DNA from: Symbiodinium natans
Lineage: Eukaryota > Sar > Dinophyceae > Suessiales > Symbiodiniaceae
Assembly: GCA_905221605.1 (NCBI GenBank)
Contig: CAJNDS010002464.1
Span: 36,001-100,000 of the forward strand
DNA: 64,000 nt
Direction: 5' to 3'
The translations under genes were made by a program, and so were the position numbers. The stretch's first letter is position 1, and the number at the start of each line of letters is the position of its first letter. Below, one piece after another: positions 51,901 to 60,300 of the stretch. The notes beneath the pieces were generated by a model, which did not search any database, was not told the DNA's origin, and was given only the letters and a program-made list of their open reading frames with translations.

Positions 51901-54900
51901 CCCTCCAGCCCCCTCTGACTTGGGTAGGTAAAACTCTTTGGGGTAGGATGAAAACCTTATATTTTCTTAATGGTATGGGATTCTTTGGGCGGGTGGGTTT
52001 TTTCCGTTGCCTGAACACACTACTGGCCTACTAAATGCTCGAACTTGAGATGCTGAACCCTAAGCCCTAAACCCTAAACCCTAAGCCCTTTCTGCTGCAA
52101 AGCACCGCCGAGGCGCGCGAAGCGTTTTTTTTGTTACGAAGCTGCCCGCCGTGGCAGCAACTACATGGGCATTTCCCACCATAGATATTCTAGCCAGAAT
52201 AAAATAGAATTCCCTGAAGCAGACCCCCAAAAAAGGATTTAGGGTTTAGGGTTTAGGGTTTAGGGTTTAGGGTTTAGGGTTTAGGGTTGAGGGTTTAGGG
52301 TTGAGGGTTTAGGGTTTAGGGTTTAGGGTCCCCCATTTTCGGAAACACCCACATCGCCATTCAAACGCAAGTCCACCGCGAGTGCCTCCTGCAGCCTCTG
52401 CAGCTGCCGGCGTTCCTCCTGGGTATTGGGCATTGGGTTTAGGGTTTAGGGTTTGGGGTTTAGGGTTTAGGGTTTAGGGTTTAGGGTTTAGGGTTTAGGG
52501 TTTAGGGTTTAGGGTTTAGGGTTTAGGGTTTAGGGTTCCGGGTTTAGGGTTTAGTATCCCACAGTTAGGCCTCTGTCACAATGTCTCGGGTGGCTTCTGT
52601 CGAATCTCAACCGAAAAGAAGGGATCGCACCACATCATACAGCACGATATAGCGTGCCAGAAGCTAACTTTCTGTTGCATTCAAGGCCTTTTCTTCTGTT
52701 GCATTCAAGGCCTTTTCTTCACGAAAATCATCTCGCACGCTGCAACACACGGCACCACACATCAAGCCACCCTCCTGGAACTGCAGCTGCTCCTGAGCGA
52801 AGCTCAGGATCTCTGAGGGTTCGTGCTTTGTGGTACTCTGGTCTCGAAGCAACTAAACCCTAAACCCTAAACCCTAAACCCTAAACCCTAAACCTCTTGG
52901 AAAGGATCTGGGCACCCTGCGTCTCGGAGAGACTGGACTTCTCGGCGCATCTCCTGTGAATGCGTCAGATAGACACTGCAATGCCACCACTTTAGGGCTT
53001 AAGGTTCAGGATGTAGGGTTTAGGGTTTAGGGTTTAGGGCTACTAAATCTCATGGAACCCTAAACCCTAAACCCTAATCCCTAAACCCTAAACCCTAAAC
53101 CCTAAACCCTAAACCCTAAACCCTAAACCCTAAACCCTAAACCCTAAACCCTAAACCCTAAACCCTAAACCCTAAACCCTAAGGCGGTGGGTGCTCTGAA
53201 CGGGCCCCGGCAACAAGAGGTCCAGGAACCCTAAACCCTAAACCCTAAACCCTAAACCCTAATGCACTGGAAAGCAAGACCGCGCCTGCGACAGCCTCTC
53301 CACCTGCAGCTCAGGCTCGTCTCTCATTTAGGGTTTAGGGTTTAGGGTTTAGGGTTTCGGGTTTTGGGTTTAGGGTTTAGGGTTTAGGGCTTCGGGTTTA
53401 GGGTTTAGGGTTTAGGGTTTAGGGTTTAGGGTTTAGGGTTTAGGGTTTAGGGTTTAGGGTTTAGGGTTTAGGGTTTAGGGTTTAGGGTTTAGGGTTTAGG
53501 GTCACAACTTGAACCCATCCGCTTGGGCTTGGGGCGCCTCCTGCAGGCGCCCGAGCTCTTGCTGCTGCCGCTCCAAGCGCCCCTGAGCCTCCAAAACAGG
53601 TTTAGGGAGGGGGGGCTTCGGGGTCTCTAGAGGTTTAGGGTTTAGGGTTTAGGGTTTAGGGTTTAGGGTTTAGGGTTTAGGGTTTAGGGTTTAGGGTTTA
53701 GGGTTTAGGGTTTAGGGTTTAGGGTTCAGATTTAGGGGCTAAGGGGCTTGGAGGGTTTGTGTGGGTTTAGGGGTTTTGAAGTCTAAGTCTTTGGGCTTCG
53801 GGGTATAGGGGCTTCGGGGTGTAGGGGTTTAGGGTTTAGCGGGTCTAGGGTTTTGAGGTTTAAGGTTTAAACCCTAAACCCTAAATCCTAAACCCTAAAC
53901 CGTAAACCCTAAACCCTAAACCCTAAACGACTGGGAGGACAGCACGGCCTCCGACAGCTCCGAAGTGCGCGCCTCCCCCAAGAACACCGCAAGCAATGCA
54001 ATGGTCGTAGGGTTCAGGGTTTAGGGTTTGGGGTTTGGGGTTTAGAGTTTAGGGTTTAGGGTTCGGGGTTTAGGGTTTTAGGGTTTTAGGGTTTAGGGTT
54101 TAGGGTTTAGGGTTTAGGGGTTCTGGGTCCCCAAAGTGGGGAGAGAGGAGGCAAGGGAGTGAGAGCAAGAGACTCTTGCAGTGGAAAAGTAACCAACTGG
54201 CTTTAACTATTTATTGTTCCTGCTGTGATTCCGATTTACTATTACTACTACTATGATGATTCTTTCCATTCCTCCTACGATATTATTTACTATTTCTAGT
54301 GCTATTCTGATTGTGACCACGATTGTTGTGTCTGCTATTCTTACTCTTCTGACTCCTACGATGGCTATGACAACCCAGCTGCAGCCGACTGCCTCGAGGG
54401 CGTGCGCCAAGGACTGTGCTTGTTCCATCTGGAGGGCCAGCTTTTCCCGCAGCTCCTCGCAAAGGCGCTGGGTGGTGCTCTCAAGACAGGCTTGGGCTGC
54501 GATGTTACTACGCTTCTGCCTATACAGATACACGATAATTATACTCGACATATGCTCTACTTATACTACGAAATACATATTCTGCAACTATGCTATATTT
54601 ATACTCTGATTTATCTGGATAAGAAGGCTACTCAGAAACACCCCTGAGTTATAAAGGCCGGTGGCCTGAAACACCCCTGAGTTATAAAGGCCGGTGGCCT
54701 CTTTATCTGTTACCCATATACCTTAATATGGCCCCTAGATACCCTTATAAGAACTCCCTGCAAAACAGAAACCCTACTTAAAGAGACCACCGACCCTTAA
54801 ACCCTAAACCCTAAACCCTAAAGCCTAAACCCTAAACCCTAAAGGAAACACCCCTGAGCTTCTCTCACGTAAGAAGCCCCAGTCAGACTCCTGCAGCTCT

Positions 54901-55165
54901 CGCTCCAGCAGCTGCTCCCGCTCGGTGCTCCTGGCGGCAAGGAGGAGGGGACTTAGGGTTTGGGGTTTAGGGTTTAGGGTTTAGGGTTTAGGGTTTAGGG
55001 TTTAGGGTTTAGGGTTTAGGGTTTGGGGTTTGGGGTTTAGGGTTTAGGGTTTAAGGCTAAGGGTTTAAGGACCACTGGACCATTCCGTGGCAGTCGCAGC
55101 TGCAGAAGGCTCCGGCGGATCTTTTCCGCTTCCGATTCTGCCTCTCTTGTCTGGCGCAACTGCCA
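48905..55165 (-). CDS. Coiled-coil protein gene model, many short exons
   Basis: A series of short minus-strand islands, each separated by heptamer or other repeats, reads as charged helix. Approximate islands: 55096-55160 (LRQTREAESEAEKIRRSLLQ), 54880-54935 (TEREQLLERELQESD), 54381-54484 (STTQRLCEELREKLALQMEQ), 53935-53980 (ARTSELSEAVLSSQ), 53518-53600 (LEAQGRLERQQQELGRLQEA), 53270-53325 (RDEPELQVERLSQA), 52915-52955 (EMRREVQSLRDA), 52370-52432 (TQEERRQLQRLQEALAVDL), 50555-50625 (VHSRCGDLQHELAQLWEAGE), 50150-50215 (LEASRKAQADREELQRVREA), 49495-49552 (ENQASKERAAALEALRGD), 49395-49465 (EHRMAFRQLQALDHHADT), 49085-49185 (VEKAEKARYEETLSRQQQAM) and 48905-48958 (EMQTKLQEMMHHSKD). Several have AG acceptors and GT, GC or GA donors. 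Whether they form one gene or several is unknown. Confidence 0.5.
48963..49045 (-). repeat. CCCTAAA array
   Basis: About 11 units between two coiled-coil islands. Confidence 0.9.
49610..50040. repeat. Cluster of foldback-element copies and a TTTAGGG array
   Basis: GGGGGAACATCCCAA ends occur near 49732 and 50020, and the opposite end GGATGTTCCCCCTTATTCTA near 49800. A heptamer array (49855-49975) lies between the second and third. Confidence 0.65.
50707..50868 (+). repeat. GGGTTCATA nonamer array, 18 units
   Basis: 162 bases, one variant (GGGTTCACA), flanked on both sides by TTTAGGG. Confidence 0.95.
50999..51735. repeat. 21-bp repeat in alternating inverted blocks
   Basis: Unit GCGGGCAAGGTCCGAAAATTA. 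Forward blocks at about 50999-51118, 51277-51439 and 51596-51735; reverse blocks at about 51130-51258 and 51451-51580. The joint CCATTGGCTGCCCCACGACC recurs at 51116 and 51437, so a unit of about 321 bases was itself duplicated. The seven-residue ORF repeats here are artefacts. Confidence 0.9.
51750..51893 (+). repeat. Poly-C tract with scattered A
   Basis: About 140 bases of almost pure C directly after the 21-bp repeat block. Confidence 0.9.
52439..52553 (+). repeat. TTTAGGG array
   Basis: About 16 units; another array is at 52237-52330. Confidence 0.9.
53052..53183 (-). repeat. CCCTAAA array
   Basis: About 19 units. Confidence 0.9.
53328..53502 (+). repeat. TTTAGGG array
   Basis: About 25 units, opposite in orientation to the array 150 bases to its left. 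Confidence 0.9.
53635..53727 (+). repeat. TTTAGGG array
   Basis: About 13 units. Confidence 0.9.
54635..54700. repeat. 33-bp direct duplication
   Basis: Two perfect copies of a 33-base unit beginning GAAACACCCCTGAGTTATAA and ending GGCCGGTGGCCT. The first 16 bases recur at 54844 next to a heptamer array. Confidence 0.85.
54954..55060 (+). repeat. TTTAGGG array
   Basis: About 15 units between two coiled-coil exons. Confidence 0.9.
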
Positions 55166-55728
55166 GTTTGAGCCCGCTTTGGAGTCTCAAGACGTTGGGC
55201 ATTCGGCATAAATAATCGTAATGGCAATTACACCGGCACTAAAAGTCACAGTAGTACTCAGGTAATTATCATAGTAGTAATAGAAATTAGAAAGGCGTTT
55301 GTGAATAGAAGACAGACACCTGACTCGCACGATGGCCCAGTGCCGATCTGGATGGTGAGACATTGGCATTTCCCTAAACCCTAAACCCTAAACCCTAAAC
55401 CCTAAACCCTAAACCCTAAACCCTAAACCAGGATCCCGCTGAAAACTTTGAGCGGGAACGGCTCTGAGCTCTTTCCTCTCAGGAGGGCAGTTGCTGGTCA
55501 TGAACCTGGCCATCTTGGGGCTTCTTAAAAATAGGGTATATATTTGTGTGTATATATATATATATTCTTTTTGTCTTTTGTGAGTTTTTTTGGGGGGGTC
55601 CCCTTTAAGGGGATTGTATTCTAGTTTGGGGTATGCAAGGGGCACCCTTTATCTTTGGGAAATGCACATCTATCTCCACACTTGCCACGCACTTGGCATC
55701 TCGCCCTTTGCAGGAGGAGGCCTAAACC

Positions 55729-55760
<32 letters not shown>

Positions 55761-55904
55761 ACCCTAAACCCTAAACCCTAAACCCTAAACCCTGAACCCC
55801 AAACCTCATGTCTGACAGGAGCAGCGACAACTCACACGAATATCGCCCTCGCAGCAGTCTCTTGGACTTCTTTTGCCTTTGTCACTCCTGGGGGTGAAGA
55901 GATC

Positions 55905-55981
55905 ACCTAGCTCGGCATCGTCGGCCAGGACGGAGCATCGGCTGCAAGCCTTCTAAGCCCTTCGTGGGCAAAGGTGGTACC
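55905..55981 (+). pseudogene. Inverted partial copy of an ABC transporter exon and intron
   Basis: About 75 bases (AGCTCGGCATCGTCGGCCAG to GGCAAAGGTGGTACCC) repeat, in opposite orientation, the end of the ABC exon at 60993-61040 and its downstream intron to about 60940. Only a few differences are visible. Confidence 0.75.
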
Positions 55982-56105
55982 CTAAACCCTGAACCCTAAA
56001 CCCTAAACCCTAAGCCAAAACATGCGATGCCCACACTTAACAAGGCAAGGGCCCACCATGCGCCACAGCACTCCGCCGGGTCGAGCCATCAGCTCCTGAG
56101 CCACA

Positions 56106-56250
56106 GTTTAGGGTTTAGGGTTTAGGGTTTAGGGTTTAGGGTGTAGGGTTTAGGGTTTAGGGTTTAGGGTTTAGGGTTTAGGGTTTAGGGTTTAGGGTTT
56201 TAGGGTTTAGGGTTTAGGGGTTTAGGGGTTTAGGGGTTTGGGGTTCACAG
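56106..56250 (+). repeat. TTTAGGG array
   Basis: About 19 units with a few eight-base variants at the right end. Confidence 0.9.
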
Positions 56251-56311
56251 AATGTCAACCTCTTAAGCTCAAAAAGCACGAGGAAAGATGAGGCGACGGC
56301 GCAGACCCCCT

Positions 56312-56389
56312 CTTAGTAGGGAATGAGGCAGGGCCCTGTACCCTTTAAGGGATTCTACAGGGCCGTAATTCCCTCTTTCCCTACTAAGA
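56312..56389. repeat. Foldback element of about 78 bases
   Basis: Near-perfect inverted arms: CTTAGTAGGGAATGAGGCAG at the left and CTCTTTCCCTACTAAG at the right, with GGGCCCTGTACCCTTTAAGG and ATTCTACAGGGCC in the middle. Confidence 0.8.
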
Positions 56390-57280
56390 AACAGCAGAAG
56401 TGGACAAGTGAACGGACCCCAGGATCGCGCGTGAGGCCCTTCGCGCAGATCCGTGCTGGGGTGGGTCATGCTGAGCCATAGCGTGGGTCGTTTTCGGGTT
56501 TAGGGTTTAGGGTTTAGGGTTTAGGGTTTGGGGTTTAGAGTTTAGGGTTTAGGGTCTAGCCAGCTCGCTTGTTGGGTAGGCCTTTGCGGGCTCCGGCTTC
56601 GGACCTGTGAACAACTACCCGCCAATTTTTCAGGTGCGCGTGCACGGCAGAATAATTCTGGGGCAACAGCCCTACAAGACCCCCCCACAGACCCCCCAAA
56701 AGATTCCAAAGATCTCCCCAAAGGGGAGCGGGGAGGCGGAGGAGCCGCTGGTGGTTGTTTTTGCTTCTGGGCCCCTTTGCAGCCTGCTTGGCTTGATCAG
56801 ATCAGACCTGGCAAAACCGCTTTCAATGAAAGAACCGGTTTAGGGTGTAGGGTTTAGGGTTTAGGATTTGGGGTTTAGGGTTTAGAGTTTAGGGTGAATG
56901 ATCCCGCACTTCTGGAGCCCTACACATCGAGAACCCGTTGCCAGCGTCTTTCGTGAGCGCACACAAGATGCGCAAAAAGAATTTGGGCTTCTTGTCTCTC
57001 GGCCTCTCCGCTCAGGCGCGACGTGCGCGTGGCGGCTCTTTTTGCCCGTACATGACGACACCATCGCTGCGTGCTCCGGCTTTGCTGGTCTTGGACGCCT
57101 CATTCGGCGTACGAGGATTGTAAACAAAAATCGACATGGCCGACACGCAAGTTCCCCAAGCTTCCCATGGGTCGAAAAGCTTCGTCTCACAGCCGAGCTC
57201 CTCATTTCCCCTTGATTTTCTATCGTTGTCGGAATTGGCTGAAAGGTTTCGTGACATTGATATACGCTTGGACCCCCTGC

Positions 57281-57370
57281 CTCGTGTGTTCCCTTCTCTG
57301 CGACCACACCGTTCTCGAGAACGACGATCTGCTCCGCATCCTTTACCGTGGAGAGCCGGTGGGCAATGAC
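57281..57370 (-). CDS. ABC exon: H-loop
   Basis: 90 bases, VIAHRLSTVKDAEQIVVLEN followed by GVVAEKGTHE. It contains the switch histidine. Acceptor GAAG, donor GC. A poly-G run (57382-57403 on the plus strand) sits just upstream. Confidence 0.88.
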
Positions 57371-60300
57371 CTTCGCATTCTGTGGGGGGGGGGGGGGGGG
57401 GGGGGATGTGCAGAAAACGACTTTAAAACCTAGTCTACATCTGGGCAAATGCTCGGTAGACTTGCGCTTTTGATTCGTGCTGGCGCTTCAGTATGGTGCA
57501 AGAATGGTCAGTGAGAGCCACAATCGAGCCGTGACAGCCCTGCGGAATTCAAGCCTGACATCAGGCCGCCCCGGTAGTTCTATCAAGTCACAATCACAGT
57601 CCTCCGCCTGCCCAAGCGCTTCGACCACTGCGCCTGCGACTGAGCCCTCCACACAGCTCCAGGCCTCTGGCTACTGCCTGCTGTTAGGCACTACTTTTTC
57701 CTGCCTTCTCAAAATGTAATCAAGTATATAACGCATAATATGATGCAAGATTGATCGTGGACGTTGATATATTGTAAGACCAGTGTAACATAATAAAAAA
57801 CTTCGCAGAAACAACGTACACCATGCCATAACATACCCATACTTCAAACCAGTCACAAAGAAACAACCCTAAACCCCAAACCCCAAACCCTAAACCCTAA
57901 ACCCTAATCTCCCAGAGGAGGTCCTCGCCTCGCGCAGAGCCATGGACACCTGCCTGCCAAGGTCGCAGAGCTTCTCACGGAGAATAAACCCACTGCCATG
58001 ATCGTAGGGTAATTATGACTAAGTTATAGGGATGAAACCATACTACTGTCATTACTATTGCTATGATCCTTGGGAAAGTATGTACGAAGTTATACTACTG
58101 TCAGTACTGTTGCTACTTCCCATTGCCATCAAAAACTTTTGATAGCAACGGAGAATAACCCACTGCTCTGTATGAGATGTTACCCCTTATACTAACAGTC
58201 CTGAATAGGGATTATAGTACCCCGTGTTCTCATCCCGATTAAGGACTGTTAGTATAAGAGGGAACATCCCAAGTCAATACTGGCAAACTTATGATAGCAA
58301 CAACGCGCGTTTGAGGCCGTGTTTAGTGAATTTCTCTGGACATGTGCAGAAACTCGATGTGTCTGCATTTTGGCCTCAGCACTTCTCTTTGGTGTTGTCC
58401 AGCGCGGAGCAACTTGAAAATGCTGTTTGTTTGGTGTCTTGCTTTTCTGCTCTTCGTTGTTTCAAGCAAGTCTGCAAACACATACTTGTCGATGTTTTCC
58501 CTACTCGTTTTTTGTTGCATTTTCTGAGTGGGAAGTAAGAATTCATGGATTTTTCAGTGTTTTGAGCTGATTGAAGTCAGGTGGCATACAAACAACTGCT
58601 CAACATCCTCTTCGTAATTCATGTCTCTTTGGGGTATAGGGTGAAGCTTACGGGCATGGACGCGCTGGCCAATCGCATTCGCAACAGGAACGGTATCATT
58701 GCATGGGCAACGTAATGACAAACTGGCGGGGAGCAGGGGCATTTTTCGGAAACACCACGTGGAAGTGAGGAAGTGGCAGGACGAAAGAGCAGACAGAAGA
58801 CAAGCCAGCTACATGTGAAAACACCACGGAGGCGCACGGCTTGGCAGGAACAAGAATAATAACAACGAGACACTCGGAAAAATATTCGACCACTGTACAA
58901 TGATGCTGTTCTGCATTTTTCTAGTAATGTTGTAATAGTATAAAAGTAAACAAGAAGAAGCAGCGCAACGCCAAGGATCCCCCAAAACAACGCGAAAACG
59001 CAGCGAAAACTCGTCGCCCCGAACCCCAAATCCCCCGCGTCCCAACCTGCTGGTGGAGGGATCCAGCGCAGATGTTGGCCTCAAGATCCAAAAATCTCAA
59101 GACCCGCCCTTTCTTTTGGGGACCACATGATCCTAAAAATTGGACCATAAACCCTTTTGGGGGTTCATGCAATTCCCCAAGGTCATGTCCTTCAGATCAA
59201 GTTCTGGCTGCCCGTAGTTGCTTCGTGTGTGAAAGCTCACAACGTGAGAAGGTACACAAAGCAACCCTAAACCCTAAACCCTAAACCCTAACCCCCTAAC
59301 CCCTAAACCCTAACCCTAAACCCTAAACCCTACACCCTACACCCTACTCTCCATCAGGGCCGCTCATCCAGGATCAGCATGGGGGGATCGCGCAGCAGCG
59401 CTCGGGCAATGGCCAGGCGCTGGCGCTGGCCTATACAGAACTCTAAGACCTATGAACCCTATAAACCCTGCAAACCCAACACCCTACAAACCCTGCAAAC
59501 CCTACAAACCCTATCAACCCTATAAACCATAAAAAAAAAAAAAAAAAAACCTAAAAACCCTACAAATCCTATAAACCCTATAAACCCTATAAACCCTATA
59601 AACCCGAAACCTCGAGGACGAAGAGTGATGTGAGTGTTTCAGCTCTAGAGATGCCTGTTACATTGCCAACAAGCTGGCGTGTCAGGCGCGTCTTACACCG
59701 CTGATGACGCAATATCAGAAAACATTGCTCCTGTAGGATGCAAGATGCGTGCCTTTCAGCACCAACACTTGAATCAAGACAGATCAAGCAGCTTCCTCTG
59801 CAGAAGCCGCAAAAACTGGAGGCCTCCTGACAGCAGCTTCCCGTCCGCGATTTCTGTGTCGTAGCCATTCGGCAAGCCTTAGCTTGCGACGCGTCGGGGA
59901 TTCGACATGCGACTACCTGAACCAAAGCACGACGCCAGCTCTTTCCATTGTTTGAATGCCAAAAGATACCAGATACCAACAGCAAGATTGGCCGAAAGCA
60001 TCGCCAAAACCTACATTCAGCTTCCACATCGCACGCAAAAAAGTGTGAGCCTTTCATTGGACACATTTGGACACTGCGCGTCACACTTTGCGCACCCCCC
60101 ATGCACTCGACAACCTGTTAAGAGCCAGCACTGCGCTTTCGGCGGCCCGCACCGCCGCGGCTGCACTCTCTTTCGGGCTTCGTGTTGTCTTGTGGCGCTT
60201 TCTGCGTTGCCGAGCAGCCGCATATGAAGTCGTGGCAGTGCGCGCTCCGGGCAGCCTGACAGTTCAAAGTGGCACGCTGTTGTAGAGACTCGCCAGGCCG

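Noticed and set aside
50988-51931. ORFs of about 110-157 residues with seven-residue repeats and a proline-rich tail
   Set aside because: They come from the 21-bp repeat and the poly-C tract; no start context, domain or non-repeat part.
56882-57448. 188-residue minus-strand ORF with AHRLSTV
   Set aside because: The ABC part is one exon (57281-57370); the flanking residues include a poly-G-encoded proline run and do not match the family.
58619-59029. Missing ABC D-loop exon at an ATSSLP reading
   Set aside because: The residues after ATSSL do not match the family and there is no AG acceptor just before it.
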